Counted from the stretch's first letter, positions 17,941 through 28,088 are shown. The stretch is 64,000 bases of DNA from Calothrix sp. PCC 7507 (GCF_000316575.1 NC_019682.1:5330001-5394000); one strand, 5' to 3'. The notes: generated by a model not told the origin, from the letters alone. A program made the numbers and translations.

Positions 17941-18352
17941 TTGACCAAGCGATGTCTACGACAGGCGTAGCTGCAAGCACCCCGCACCGCCTCTCCTAAA
18001 GTGTGTAGACGCGCAACGGCTTGTCGTTAGACATCGCCTGTTATGCAAGAACGAGCAATACTTACGGTAAGCTACCAAGAGTGGACTTTCTACACTTCAA
18101 TAGTTTATGAGGAGCGATCGCCTTTCAGAAAACCTCAAAAATCAAGCGTAGACACGTAGCGGCTTGTCGTCAGACATCGCCTGACAAAAAACCTCAAAAA
18201 TAAGGCGATCCCCTTACAGAAAACCTCAAAAAAAGCGATCACCTGTTATGGAAGAGAGGTGCGATCGCCTTGTAGAAAACTTCAAAAAAAAGCGATCGCC
18301 CTATAGAAAACCTCAAAAACAAAGCGTAGACGCGTAGCGGCTTGATCTCAGA
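17941..18352. repeat. Cluster of short dispersed repeats with HIP1 sites
   Basis: At least four copies of agaaaacctcaaaaa (plus variants) alternate with HIP1 octamers and with cgtagacacgtagcggcttg followed by tcgtcagacatcgcctg. The copies differ by point changes. The stretch fills the whole gap between xisH and hicB and holds no gene. Confidence 0.8.
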
Positions 18353-18565
18353 CTAGGCTGATATCAAACGCTGTCTTGGTTCAGGAATTTGACGCTTTAA
18401 TTCTTGGGCTGTGTCTATCCACTCCTGCATAATAATTTCTACATTTTGCAGTGCTTCTTGATAAGTTTCACCATCAGCAGCACATCCAGGTAATTCTGGA
18501 ACCTCGGCGATAAATGCTTGGTCTTCTTCACTCCAGTAGAGAATTATTTCATAATGAAGCGTCAT
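18353..18565 (-). CDS. hicB: HicB-like antitoxin
   Basis: The 70-residue protein contains YWSEEDQAFIAEVPELPGC followed by a helix (EALQNVEIIMQEWIDTA), the partial RNase H-like fold of HicB antitoxins. No C-terminal DNA-binding domain is present in this short version. It overlaps hicA by 17 nt and is translated second. Confidence 0.88.
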   Translation of the reverse strand: MTLHYEIILYWSEEDQAFIAEVPELPGCAADGETYQEALQNVEIIMQEWIDTAQELKRQIPEPRQRLISA

Positions 18566-18815
18566 CTTGACCTCCTAGCTGGTACTTGAGAATTACTGCA
18601 CGAACTTGTTTAACTTGATAGGCTTTGGCTTGAGAACCTTTAGGTTGAAGATTAAGAATTTCTTCTATTCCCTCTTGCGTAAAAATATGGTGACTTCCGC
18701 GAATACGTTCATCAAACCCTAGACTGCATAACAGTTGACATAGTTGGGTAAATGGAATGTTTGCATCAGATGTACCCAATAGAATTTTAGCCAGAAGCTT
18801 GTCTTTTTGACTCAA
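18549..18815 (-). CDS. hicA: HicA-like mRNA interferase toxin
   Basis: The 88-residue protein has the HicA double-stranded-RNA-binding-like fold pattern: FTQLCQLLCSLGFDERIRGS, then His42/His43 (GSHHIFTQEG), the catalytic histidine region, and NLQPKGSQAKAYQVKQVRAV. HicA cleaves mRNA in other bacteria. Toxin-first order is the usual one for hicAB. Confidence 0.87.
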   Translation of the reverse strand: MSQKDKLLAKILLGTSDANIPFTQLCQLLCSLGFDERIRGSHHIFTQEGIEEILNLQPKGSQAKAYQVKQVRAVILKYQLGGQDDASL

Positions 18816-18921
18816 GATTTTGGATGTGGTAATTTCAAATATTGCATTTTCAGAAAATTTTGCAGGAACTACAGTGCTAGTAGCTCACTGCAAAGCTCAT
18901 AAAAGTAGCAATTTAAAGATA

Positions 18922-20232
18922 TTAGACTAAAGACTTTATGAATCCGGATACTGGCTCAACTACAGGCTTAGGCAAAGGCATTAGTTCAACATCATGATCA
19001 TTGATATCGACACCATGTGCAAGGTTGTATTCCCTATGAATAGCCTCAATATCTTGTTGTATCATCTTATCGGCAGCAATCATGTATTCTATTAGTTTGC
19101 CTGTCTGAACTGGTGGCTGTTCACCTCTGAGCATCGTTCCACTGGGAGCAACCAAAAAATTCTTCCAAATATCTGAGGTCATTCGCCAGTCAATCTTATT
19201 AACTCGTTCCACGGCTTCAGAAAGGCTTAAACGATTGTTGCGTGTTGCAGCGATTAAACCTCTGAACAGAGCAAGTTGTCCAATTGGCTTGAAGAGTAGT
19301 GAGTATGGCTGCTCATCCTTACGCATTTGTGGTATATGGCTGCTATCAATGAGTGCTTCCTTATAAGGTTGTAACCCCTCCAATACCGTGTTATAGAACT
19401 GTTCAACCAATTCATAGTATTGCTCAAGTTCTTCTTCTGTTGGGCGGGAAGTGGGGTCAAGCGTTACACCTTTATCCTTGAGAATTAACTTTACAGTCTC
19501 ATAGACAACACTGATAGTTGTAAGCTTCGCACTTCGAGCAGCAATGGTGTTGTTCTTCCACTCAACTATCAATTCGTCACTACCCTTGCTGCTCTTTGTT
19601 TTCACCCCAAGTGGAGCTCCTTCACTTAATAACCGACGCGCGACTATAGCACTACGGTCATCTTCACTAGTGATGATATTATCACCCCGACTTGTTGGTT
19701 TGGCATAGCGGTTGACCTTATTGAAGATACGTCTAGTTTTTTCATTACTTTCATGATGGATAAAAATTACGCAAATATCATCGTTAGGTACTTCCTCGCG
19801 ACACTCTCCAGTGACCTCATTCATAATCACCTGCCTAAGAGCGAGAAGTCGGTGTTGACCATCTAACACTATGAGAGAGCCACTTTGAATAGTAACGACT
19901 CCAATATCGTCTGCTACTGATTGGTAAGCTCGTGGAGCCTTATTAGATACCCAGTCTCTTATTGTATCAAAGTAAATTTCTCCCTTATAAACTAAGACAA
20001 TCATTGAACCAAAAAAGCGATCTTTGGATTGAGCAATGTATGGAGCAATCTCTTCCTTAATACGTTTTGGATCTGCTTCACGTTGCAGTCGTTCTTCAAT
20101 ACTCATAGTTGTCCATTCATCAAGTTCGTTCGCTGGACGTACCCCTTGTACTAAGTCACGAGCCTTCATTGTTGCCTGGTAAAAATCAGTATTGCCCATC
20201 CGTCCTTTGACACAGGGGATGACTAAAGCCAT
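18922..20232 (-). CDS. DGQHR-domain protein, DndB-like
   Basis: I start this gene at MALVIPCVKGRMG (20232), because a Shine-Dalgarno taggagc precedes it; an upstream in-frame Met at 20292 lies inside palindromic DNA. The 436-residue protein carries LDGQHRLLALRQV (DGQHR at residues 124-128), the signature of the DGQHR family that includes DndB, and FIHHESNEKTRRIFNKVNRYA nearby, also typical. DndB in phosphorothioate systems acts as a repressor of the dnd operon and affects modification. No dndC, dndD or dndE gene lies here, so this is an orphan. Its upstream region holds an ordered palindrome array, suggesting tight regulation, perhaps by itself. Confidence 0.8.
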   Translation of the reverse strand: MALVIPCVKGRMGNTDFYQATMKARDLVQGVRPANELDEWTTMSIEERLQREADPKRIKEEIAPYIAQSKDRFFGSMIVLVYKGEIYFDTIRDWVSNKAPRAYQSVADDIGVVTIQSGSLIVLDGQHRLLALRQVIMNEVTGECREEVPNDDICVIFIHHESNEKTRRIFNKVNRYAKPTSRGDNIITSEDDRSAIVARRLLSEGAPLGVKTKSSKGSDELIVEWKNNTIAARSAKLTTISVVYETVKLILKDKGVTLDPTSRPTEEELEQYYELVEQFYNTVLEGLQPYKEALIDSSHIPQMRKDEQPYSLLFKPIGQLALFRGLIAATRNNRLSLSEAVERVNKIDWRMTSDIWKNFLVAPSGTMLRGEQPPVQTGKLIEYMIAADKMIQQDIEAIHREYNLAHGVDINDHDVELMPLPKPVVEPVSGFIKSLV

Positions 20233-20275
20233 TGATTTGCTCCTAAGGATGTTGAGTGTGTATGAAAGTGTTTGA

Positions 20276-20383
20276 CTTGTTTTTGCAAACAAGCATAGTA
20301 TAAATTGCTTTATACTTTATGTTTGCACAAACAAAACAGCAATGTCAATATAAACACCTGATGTTTTTGTAAACATCAGGTGT
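20276..20383 (-). promoter_or_regulatory. Array of TGTTT-N4-AAACA operators, 42-bp period
   Basis: Three palindromes share the core TGTTT-N4-AAACA, with centres at 20284.5, 20326.5 and 20368.5, exactly 42 bp apart. The first extends to cttgttt-ttgc-aaacaag and the third to 13-bp perfect arms (acacctgatgttt / aaacatcaggtgt, 20354-20383). A fourth, different perfect palindrome (agtataaattgctttatact, 20297-20316) sits between the first and second. A minus-strand TTGACA (20348-20343) lies inside the array. It occupies the 5' region of the DGQHR gene. Confidence 0.75.
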
Positions 20384-20400
20384 GAAAAGCCACAAAAACG

Positions 20401-20424
20401 AAAAAGGCACGGTATTACCGTGCC
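20401..20424 (-). terminator. Rho-independent terminator of chlH
   Basis: On the minus strand, the 9-bp perfect stem ggcacggta/taccgtgcc is followed directly by TTTTTCGTTTTT, 27 nt after the chlH stop codon. This is a textbook intrinsic terminator. Confidence 0.9.
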
Positions 20425-20450
20425 GAAAACCTTATTGGCTATGTATCAAC

Positions 20451-23400
20451 CTACTCAATCCCTTCAATTCGGTCTTCAACTTCTTGGTACAACTCGCGGA
20501 GGCGATCTAAATTCTCCTCGCTAGTCTCCCAATAACCGCGTCCATTCACTTCCAACAAAGTTGATACAATCTTGCGGAAAGAATGGGGGTTGAGGTTCAG
20601 CAACCGTTTCTGCATTTCTTCATCTTTGATGAAGGTTTCGTTGGTATCTTCGTAAATCCAGTTATCCACAGCGCCGGCTGTCGCACTCCAACCTGTTGTA
20701 TTTACCAACCGTTTGGAGAGTTCGCGCACACCTTCGTAACCGTGAGATAGCATTCCCTCGTACCATTTGGGATTTAATAACTTAGTACGCGCATCCAAAC
20801 GCACGGTTTCTGATAATGTCCGCACCTGTGCATTAGCTGTGGTAGTATCTGCAATGTAAGATGATGGTTTCTTACCATCAGCACGCAGACTTGCAACTAA
20901 CTTGGTGGGATCTGAATCGAAGTAGTGGGAAACGTCGGTTAAGCTAATCTCGGAAGAATCCAGATTTTGGAAGGTTGCATCTGCAGTTTTCAAGGTAGTT
21001 TCAAAAATCTGCCGAGACTCATCCATCACACCAGGGTTATCGGAATTGAAGGCGAAGGATTTGCGATTCAGGTACATTTCCTGTAACTCGGCTTCACTAT
21101 CCCAAGTGCTGTTTTCTACCGCCAAGTTAATATTTGACGAGTAGGAACCGGAAGCGTTGGAGAAAACACGAGTTGCTGCTTGACGCAGATTTATTCCCAT
21201 GTCTTCGGCTTGTTGCAAGGCATGTTTGCGAACAAAGTTTAATTCCAAGGGTTCATCAGCTTCTGCCGCCATCTTCACGCCTTGATCTAGGAGGTTCATT
21301 TGGTTGATGAACAAGTCGCGGAATACTCCAGAACAGTTGATTACTACGTCAATTCTAGGGCGTCCCAACTCTTCTAAAGATATCAATTCCAACTTGTTCA
21401 CCCTTCCCAAGGCGTCAGCAACTGGACGTACCCCGACCATCCACATAATTTGGGCTAGGGATTCACCGTAAGTTTTGATGTTATCGGTTCCCCAGAGGAC
21501 GCAGGCGATGGTTTCTGGCCATTTTCCATCGTTTTCGGCTTTGTTTCGTGCCAACAGCCTATCTACAACGATTTTAGCTGATTGTACTGCGGCAGTTGTG
21601 GGGATGGATTGGGGATCGAGGGCGTGGATATTTTTGCCTGTGGGTAATACATCCGGGTTGCGGATGGGATCGCCACCAGGGCCAGGTAGAATATATTCGC
21701 CTTCTAAGCCTTGGAGTAGTCCACCTAGTTCGTTATCTGCACAAACTTGCTTTAAGCAGAATTCCAAATATTCAAACAGGGGTTTTAACGCAGAGGTGTC
21801 AACTTTGGTATAGCCTGCTTGATGCAATGCTTCTACCCAAGGTTCTTTTTTGCCCATGTTGAAGAAATTCAACTTGGAAACGAGGGAAACTCTACCTTCA
21901 GCGTCGATTTGTTCTTGCACTAAAGCAGTTACAGCTGCACGGGTTGCTAAGGTGATGTCTTGTAATAATTGGACATCTGCCAAAATCCCTGCATCGTTAT
22001 TTTTGTAGATATCGTCAATTTTGCGTCCCAGACTATTGGCGATAATTCCGGGTAAGCCTTGAATTTCTTCTTCTTGACGATCTAAACTGGCGATGTTGAC
22101 TAAAGTAGCGATCGCCTCTTCTGCAGTTGGTGGTTTACCAATCACATGCAATCCACAAGGCAACAACCGCGATTCAATTTCCATCAACCTGCGGTAAACG
22201 CTGCCTACGATATTATCCCGCTCATCGGCAGACATATCTCTAGCATCGGTTTCTGGCAAGTCGATATCCTTATCCAGATTGACGATCCGGCATTTATCCA
22301 TGATGCTGTTGACAATGGAAATACCGCGTCCGCTATCTTTCAAGGTTTGGTAAGAAGCGATTAATTCGCTGAGTTCTTTTAAACCTTTGTATAAACCTGC
22401 ATTCTCAGCGGGAGGTGTGAGGTAAGAAATTGTCTCAGCATAACTGCGGCGCTTGGCAATTGTCGCTTCACTGGGGTTATTCGCTGCGTAGTAATACAGG
22501 TTAGGAATTGTGCCAATTAGTTGGTCTGGATAACAATCACCAGACATCCCCATCTGTTTACCGGGCATGAATTCCAGAGAACCGTGAGTACCAAAGTGTA
22601 ACACAGCGTCGGCTTGCCAAACCCGTTCTAAGTATGTGTAGTAGGCAGCAAATCCATGATGAGGGCTAGCAGAACGGGAGAATAACAGCCGCATGGGATC
22701 GCCTTCATAACCAAAGGTGGGTTGGACACCAATGAAGACATTACCAAATTGCTTACCATAAATTAGCAAGTTTTGCCCATCGCTGTTGAGATGTCCTGGA
22801 GGTGGTCCCCAGTTTTCTTCTAAGCGTTGAGAGTAAGGGGTAAGTTCCTCATACTCTGGTACCGACATTTTATAGGCAATGTTTAACTCAGGGCTAGCGT
22901 ACTGTGCTTGGGCATCGTGGATCACTTCTTGCATCAACGCTGCGGCTGATTCTGGTAATTCCGGTAAGTCGTAACCGTTGTTTTTTAGCCCCTTCATCAC
23001 TTCGTAGATGGAACCAAATACATCCAGGTATGCAGCAGTACCAACGTTACCTTTATCTGGTGGGAAGCTGAAAACGGTGATGGCAACTTTTTTATCAAGT
23101 TTAGGCTTACGGCGGAGGTTAGCCCATTTTAAAGCACGTTGGGCGACGACTTCCACACGATCGCGTAGGGCGATCGCCTTCCCAGTTGTCCCATCTCTAC
23201 CAGATAATATAATCGGCTCAATAGCTCCATCTAATTCCGGTATGGCAATTTGCAGCGCTACTTGAATTGGATGTAACCCCAAATCGCTATCCATCCACTC
23301 TTCTGTGGTTTGGAAGACTAAGGGTAACGCCACCATGTAAGGACGATTTAAGCGTTTGAGTGCATCAATCGCTTTGGGATGATCTTGTCTAGCTGGCCCA

Positions 23401-24437
23401 CCCACCAACGCAAACCCAGTCAAGGAAATTACTGCATCGACTAATGGCTTGTTGGTAGTTGGTTCGTAGAAGTAAGCATCGACTGGCTTAGAAAAATCCA
23501 ACCCACCAGCAAACACCGACAGTACCCGTGCGCCTAGTGATTCTAATTCCTGCACTATGGCTACATAATGAGCATCATCACCTGTGACTAAGTGGGTACG
23601 TTGTAATACCAACCCAACACAAGGGGCTAAGGGATCTTTAAGATCCTTAGAGATATCCTTACGGCTGTTGTACCAATTGAGGTACTCTCTCACATCCTCA
23701 AACATGCTGGGCGCTAGTGGATGCCAAATCCCTAGATCGGGATAAACCACAGGCGCTTGATAGTCAACAGCTGCAAAATTGTTATTCTCTACACCTTTTA
23801 ATACATATTTATCAGCTAGCATGAGCAAGAAGTTTTCCAGATTTTCTGGTGAACCCCCTAGCCAATACTGAAAACTGAGCATGAAATTTCTGGCATCCTG
23901 TGCTTTTTCCATCGGCAGAAACTTTAGCACTTGCGGTAGTGTTCGCAATAGCTTTAGCATCCCATCTTGGAATCCTGCACCAGATTTTTCTTTGCGTTTC
24001 CGCATGAATTGAGCGATCGCACTCTTAGATTGACCTAGCTGTGCTAGAGAAAAGCTGCCCATTTTGTTGAGGCGCATTACTTCTGGCATAGAAGGGAAAA
24101 CAACAGAAACATCCAGGCGATCGCGGTATGGTTCCACTGCTGCTACTACTTTCTGCGCTAAGTCTTCGATGAAAATCAAAGATGCAATGAAGATATTAGC
24201 ACTCTGAATCTCTCTTTTGAACTCTTCGTAATTCTCTGGGTCTCGAAGTTCTTCAATCAAGTACCCGCTGATTTCAATCGCCAGGTTTGGGTGGTTCGCA
24301 TTAATTGTGCGAACCGCTTGCGACAAAGCACTCTGGTACTGGGACTCAAGCACGACATAGACCACCTTGATTAAATTACGTCCGCGTAAGTTATCAGGCG
24401 CAATATGTCTAATGGTGGACTTGACGTGGGTGAACAT
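20451..24437 (-). CDS. chlH: Magnesium chelatase subunit H
   Basis: ChlH binds protoporphyrin IX and, with the ChlI/ChlD ATPase, inserts Mg2+ in the first committed step of chlorophyll synthesis. The 1328-residue length is normal. Recognisable segments include [20 protein letters not shown] at the N-terminus, [20 protein letters not shown] (a chelatase motif shared with CobN), and [22 protein letters not shown]. The C-terminus [13 protein letters not shown] and [13 protein letters not shown] fits ChlH rather than CobN. An aaaggag sequence precedes the ATG. It is a single gene with its own terminator. The 560-nt upstream gap (24438-24998) is AT-rich, with a small aacggc-ataa-gccgtt hairpin in the leader. 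Confidence 0.97.
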   Translation of the reverse strand: MFTHVKSTIRHIAPDNLRGRNLIKVVYVVLESQYQSALSQAVRTINANHPNLAIEISGYLIEELRDPENYEEFKREIQSANIFIASLIFIEDLAQKVVAAVEPYRDRLDVSVVFPSMPEVMRLNKMGSFSLAQLGQSKSAIAQFMRKRKEKSGAGFQDGMLKLLRTLPQVLKFLPMEKAQDARNFMLSFQYWLGGSPENLENFLLMLADKYVLKGVENNNFAAVDYQAPVVYPDLGIWHPLAPSMFEDVREYLNWYNSRKDISKDLKDPLAPCVGLVLQRTHLVTGDDAHYVAIVQELESLGARVLSVFAGGLDFSKPVDAYFYEPTTNKPLVDAVISLTGFALVGGPARQDHPKAIDALKRLNRPYMVALPLVFQTTEEWMDSDLGLHPIQVALQIAIPELDGAIEPIILSGRDGTTGKAIALRDRVEVVAQRALKWANLRRKPKLDKKVAITVFSFPPDKGNVGTAAYLDVFGSIYEVMKGLKNNGYDLPELPESAAALMQEVIHDAQAQYASPELNIAYKMSVPEYEELTPYSQRLEENWGPPPGHLNSDGQNLLIYGKQFGNVFIGVQPTFGYEGDPMRLLFSRSASPHHGFAAYYTYLERVWQADAVLHFGTHGSLEFMPGKQMGMSGDCYPDQLIGTIPNLYYYAANNPSEATIAKRRSYAETISYLTPPAENAGLYKGLKELSELIASYQTLKDSGRGISIVNSIMDKCRIVNLDKDIDLPETDARDMSADERDNIVGSVYRRLMEIESRLLPCGLHVIGKPPTAEEAIATLVNIASLDRQEEEIQGLPGIIANSLGRKIDDIYKNNDAGILADVQLLQDITLATRAAVTALVQEQIDAEGRVSLVSKLNFFNMGKKEPWVEALHQAGYTKVDTSALKPLFEYLEFCLKQVCADNELGGLLQGLEGEYILPGPGGDPIRNPDVLPTGKNIHALDPQSIPTTAAVQSAKIVVDRLLARNKAENDGKWPETIACVLWGTDNIKTYGESLAQIMWMVGVRPVADALGRVNKLELISLEELGRPRIDVVINCSGVFRDLFINQMNLLDQGVKMAAEADEPLELNFVRKHALQQAEDMGINLRQAATRVFSNASGSYSSNINLAVENSTWDSEAELQEMYLNRKSFAFNSDNPGVMDESRQIFETTLKTADATFQNLDSSEISLTDVSHYFDSDPTKLVASLRADGKKPSSYIADTTTANAQVRTLSETVRLDARTKLLNPKWYEGMLSHGYEGVRELSKRLVNTTGWSATAGAVDNWIYEDTNETFIKDEEMQKRLLNLNPHSFRKIVSTLLEVNGRGYWETSEENLDRLRELYQEVEDRIEGIE

Positions 24438-24998
24438 GCTTCCTAGGCTCCTTTGATGCGCGTTCTCTAATGAAAGTTCTTAACGGCATAAGCCGTTTTT
24501 GGTGACTTATTGTGTTCGGCAATAAGAGTTTTTTATCAGAAAACGCTTACACAATGAGCATTTTGTCGCCTATCTGACACAAATCGATATAAAAAACGAA
24601 ATATTTCTTTGTACTTGTTGACTTTATCTCAAAGTATTTACTCACATTTATGTAAATTTTTTGTTACATTTATTTTGCTTTATAGCTAAATAACTTTTTA
24701 GCGATTTTATGGCGGTTCTCGTTCGGATGCAATACAATCACAGGGCGGGAAAACCCTGCCCCTAAATACTTTGCGATTTAAAACTGTACCTCACTTATCT
24801 GAAAACCCCCATACTACAATTGCAAAACAAAACCTGCCTATGCTGACTAAATATTTTTTAGTATGCATAGACAGGCTTTAATTATGTAGTTACTAGTTAT
24901 ACCAAGCAACCAAGAAACAGGTTTCCTTTTGGGTTAAATTGAGAGATTATCAACACCAAACAACAGAAAATCGGTATATGCTTACGAACAAGCAACTT

Positions 24999-25250
24999 TT
25001 ATTTAGCTAATATTGGCTTGCTATTTAAAGTATCCATAATTCCATCATGAAATTTATTTACTGAAGACAAAATTCCATTTTCTTTATCATTTAATAATGA
25101 GTCTTTTACCTCATTCAAATAATTGTTGAGATTTGCTCTTAGAATTGGTCTTTCTACTTTAACTGTATGATAATGATCCCAGATATCCCATGCCAAAACT
25201 CCTAAACTAGAAAGAGGATTAAGTAGTTCTAAACCTAAATACACAAACAT
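24999..25250 (-). CDS. Small protein or C-terminal gene remnant
   Basis: The segment FVYLGLELLNPLSSLGVLAW continuing DIWDHYHTVKVERPILRANL and NYLNEVKDSLLNDKENG looks like a real, helical, partly hydrophobic protein of a kind I have seen only as hypothetical in cyanobacteria. In frame it is preceded by sequence that is transposase in another frame, so either it starts at the Met at 25250 (83 residues) or its 5' end was lost when the transposase fragment arrived. No function can be given. Confidence 0.4.
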   Translation of the reverse strand: MFVYLGLELLNPLSSLGVLAWDIWDHYHTVKVERPILRANLNNYLNEVKDSLLNDKENGILSSVNKFHDGIMDTLNSKPILAK

Positions 25251-25440
25251 CATAATTATTAACAAGTGGTAATACTTCAGATAAAATTGTTTTTTGTTCG
25301 TCCAAATTGCTACTACCCAGTTTTGATAATAACTCAAAATATATTGGGAAGCTTCTTTGGTTCCAAATTACACTAACCACGAACAGATTGATACAACCCC
25401 AATTTGTACGGTCAATTGCTAGATAATTAAGAATATCAGA
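25245..25440 (-). pseudogene. IS4-like transposase fragment
   Basis: About 65 residues read YLAIDRTNWGCINLFVVSVI, then SFPIYFELLSKLGSSN and EVLPLVNNYDV. This is the region around the first catalytic aspartate (AIDRTNWG) of IS4/DDE-type transposases common in Nostocales. Neither the upstream part nor the rest of the DDE domain is present, and the frame ends shortly after (FRFRTT). It is an internal fragment, with no recognisable terminal inverted repeats. Confidence 0.7.
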
Positions 25441-25462
25441 CAACCGATAAACGACACATAAC

Positions 25463-25657
25463 TCAAATCTCTCCATTGACTTGCATTTTATGAACCTCAT
25501 CTGCTAGCTCTTGACGACTTTGATCGTCCAGCTTGTCAATAGCCAACATACCCATGAGAATAACTTCTTTCAGTGTTAACCGTGTCGAATGTGCCTGTTT
25601 TTGCACAATCTCCTTAATAATTGGACTGACACCGATCGCTGTACTAGCTCTAGCCAC
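25463..25657 (-). CDS. Small hypothetical protein
   Basis: This 64-residue frame (MARASTAIGVSPIIKEIVQK, LKEVILMGMLAIDKL, QELADEVHKMQ) looks like a helical, possibly DNA-binding or antitoxin-like protein. It ends just upstream of the transposase fragment, so its 3' end may be altered. I cannot assign a family. Confidence 0.4.
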   Translation of the reverse strand: MARASTAIGVSPIIKEIVQKQAHSTRLTLKEVILMGMLAIDKLDDQSRQELADEVHKMQVNGEI

Positions 25658-25928
25658 AAAATAAGAGGGGAAAATTAATAACTTCGCCTAAATCTTAGCA
25701 CTTCCCACCATTTCTTCTATATAACCTTAGTACTGAATTTAAGCTGCTAAGACTTATTTTTATACGTTTAAGCATAAATACTAAATTTTTATAGCAGATC
25801 ATATTAACAGAGGCGAAGACTATTCTCCTACTCCTGCAAAATCTCCACTAAGTATTCAATGATCACAGTTTTTATGATTAACGTATTTATTTACACAACC
25901 TAATAGTAATGCTCGTCACACTACATAA

Positions 25929-26067
25929 TAGGACTTACGCAAGTGTCATATTTTTTTCGTTTAGATTGTCAAGAGTCAAGAGTCCAAAAAACCTCGACTT
26001 TTGACCCTTGACCCTTGACCCTTGACTCTTATACGAGAAGATAAGTATGCTAGTTGCGTAAGTCCTA
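25929..26067. mobile_element. 139-bp MITE-like element
   Basis: Perfect 14-bp terminal inverted repeats taggacttacgcaa and ttgcgtaagtccta flank a non-coding core that includes a tandem gacccttgacccttgaccct stretch. The element is bounded by the direct repeat cataa (25924-25928 and 26068-26072); ctacataat also occurs at both ends. There is no ORF, so mobility would require a transposase supplied elsewhere. The rest of the gap 25658-26585 is AT-rich and gene-free. Confidence 0.75.
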
Positions 26068-26585
26068 CATAATTACAGCAGGCTTTGACGACAAATTTAG
26101 TAGTGAAAAGTTGTAGAATTAGTAAAATCTGTACTGTCAGTGGAAGTATGTTAAATGATTATACCAATTCTGGAAAATACGGCAATATATTCAAACCCGA
26201 AAACCTAGATTAAATTTGACTTTCTTAAGTATGAAGCATGAATTGCGAATTACGGATTGGTATTAGATTTGTCTACCACTAAGTAAAGATTATCACTGTT
26301 CTCTATCTAGTGAAACACACCCTTGATTGGGTTCTCAGAATTCAGAATTCAGGAGAATTCAATATTCTGCCTCCTGACCCCTTTGAGGAAAGGTGTACTT
26401 CATTCATTTGAAAATTGCTATAGCTTTAAAGAAATTGTAAATTATCAAATTGAGTTCCGTGAACCTACTTTACAGACCTAGACAGTCTAAATCAGAATAA
26501 TAACTGAGTAGAAGTAAAATCTTCCTGAATTGAGTTAGTTACAGCTGTCATAGGTAAAAGTAATGAGTATAGGAGAGAGAAAGCG

Positions 26586-27650
26586 ATGAGGGACCCTTAT
26601 CTGTTGGCAGCAGGCTTGTTAACAGGATTGGCCATACCAGCATCGGCTCTTCCACAGATGTCGATTATTCTGTCAGAGAATTCTCGAATCCAGTGGGATT
26701 TAAAACAAGGTTCGCAGCCAACAGCAAGTGAAAATCTCCCCAGCGTTGATGTCTCCTTACCAGAATTCAGTCAGCAGGCTGTAAAGCCTCTAGCAGATTC
26801 GCACCCAATATTAGGGCAGAGTATTATTCCTAGTGTTGACGTTTCCTTACCAGAATTCAGTCAGCGCGAATTACTAGCACCAACCGAATCATCATTTAAC
26901 CCCAGTTTCCAAGGCTCGAATCCTATACTGACATCCGGAAGTCAACTTTACTACCAAAGATTAGCAGCCCTGAAAACAGGCCAGACTTCTAAACGCGTAG
27001 ATGAAGATAGCTTGCAATCGTTGTGGGAATCGGGTAAGAAACATCAACTAACTTATGAGGACTGGAAAGCTTTATTAGCTTTAGAAGCCAAAGCGATCGC
27101 TCTTGAGCATGGTGCAAATAGGCTGAATATTTTAGTGGGGGATTCTTTAAGCTTGTGGTTTCCTCAAGGAAAATTACCATCTGGTAAATTGTGGTTAAAC
27201 CAGGGAATATCTGGAGATACTTCTGGCGGCGTTTTAAAAAGATTGGCAGCATTTTCAGCTACCCACCCTGATGTCATATATGTCATGGCGGGGATTAACG
27301 ACTTACGTAAAGGTGTTAGTGATCAAGTGATTTTGTTGAATCATCGCCGGATTATCCGCAGTTTACGGCAAACTCACCCCAAGGCAAAGATTATTATCCA
27401 ATCAATTCTGCCTACTCGCCTAGAGAAAATTCCCAACAAAAGGATTCGCCATCTCAATGCACAACTAGCCCTGATAGCCAAACAAGAAAAAGCTAATTAT
27501 CTAGATATCTACAGTTGGTTTACAGATTTTGAAGGCAATTTACGTTTTGACTTAACCACAGACGGGTTACATTTATCACCAGACGGGTATGATGTTTGGC
27601 GAGCGGTAATACAGCAAATAGAATTAAAGCTCTCTAAACGTGATAATTAA
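26586..27650 (+). CDS. SGNH/GDSL-family hydrolase with signal peptide
   Basis: The 354-residue protein is probably exported: a short N-terminal hydrophobic segment ends in IPASA-LPQ. A low-complexity linker holds two copies of PSVDVSLPEFSQ (about residues 48-60 and 83-95). The C-terminal esterase domain has all four SGNH blocks: GDSLSLWFP (nucleophile Ser near 187), NQGISGDTSGG, AGINDLRKG, and DGLHLSPDGYDVW with the catalytic Asp/His. It could deacylate polysaccharides or lipids in the periplasm; the substrate is not evident. Confidence 0.88.
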   Translation: MRDPYLLAAGLLTGLAIPASALPQMSIILSENSRIQWDLKQGSQPTASENLPSVDVSLPEFSQQAVKPLADSHPILGQSIIPSVDVSLPEFSQRELLAPTESSFNPSFQGSNPILTSGSQLYYQRLAALKTGQTSKRVDEDSLQSLWESGKKHQLTYEDWKALLALEAKAIALEHGANRLNILVGDSLSLWFPQGKLPSGKLWLNQGISGDTSGGVLKRLAAFSATHPDVIYVMAGINDLRKGVSDQVILLNHRRIIRSLRQTHPKAKIIIQSILPTRLEKIPNKRIRHLNAQLALIAKQEKANYLDIYSWFTDFEGNLRFDLTTDGLHLSPDGYDVWRAVIQQIELKLSKRDN

Positions 27651-27677
27651 GCGATCGCCACTTTAGATTGATGATTT

Positions 27678-28040
27678 ATGGATCTCACTGATAGCGATAC
27701 CATCGCCATCCGTTATGTAATTGAACACCAACTGGCAGCTTTTCTCAAGGACGATCAGCTAAGTGCTTTTGCCTGTGCTAGTCCGGGGATTCAAGTACAG
27801 TTCCGCAACCCAGCAAATTTTATACAGATGGTGAAGATCAGCTACCCGGCTGTATACCGTCCTCGTTCTGTTCTATTTGAAGAGATGACAATGATTCAAG
27901 GCAATATCACCCAACCAGTGTTATTACTTGGGCCTGATGGAGTTCCTGTAAGAGCATTATACTTAATGGAAAAACAGCCTGATACCACCTGGCGGATTAA
28001 TGGTTGTTTTTTAGTTCCTATAGAAGCAGAAATTAGCTAA
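27678..28040 (+). CDS. DUF4864-domain protein
   Basis: The 120-residue soluble protein has IRYVIEHQLAAFLKDDQLSA, FACASPGIQVQF and FIQMVKISYPAVYRP, which match DUF4864, a small alpha+beta family of unknown function. It starts 28 nt after the SGNH hydrolase stop on the same strand and is probably co-transcribed. No signal peptide is visible, so it seems cytoplasmic. Confidence 0.75.
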   Translation: MDLTDSDTIAIRYVIEHQLAAFLKDDQLSAFACASPGIQVQFRNPANFIQMVKISYPAVYRPRSVLFEEMTMIQGNITQPVLLLGPDGVPVRALYLMEKQPDTTWRINGCFLVPIEAEIS

Positions 28041-28088
28041 TTTTGGCAACAGGGAGATGCGGGAGACAAATGACCAATGACAAATAGA

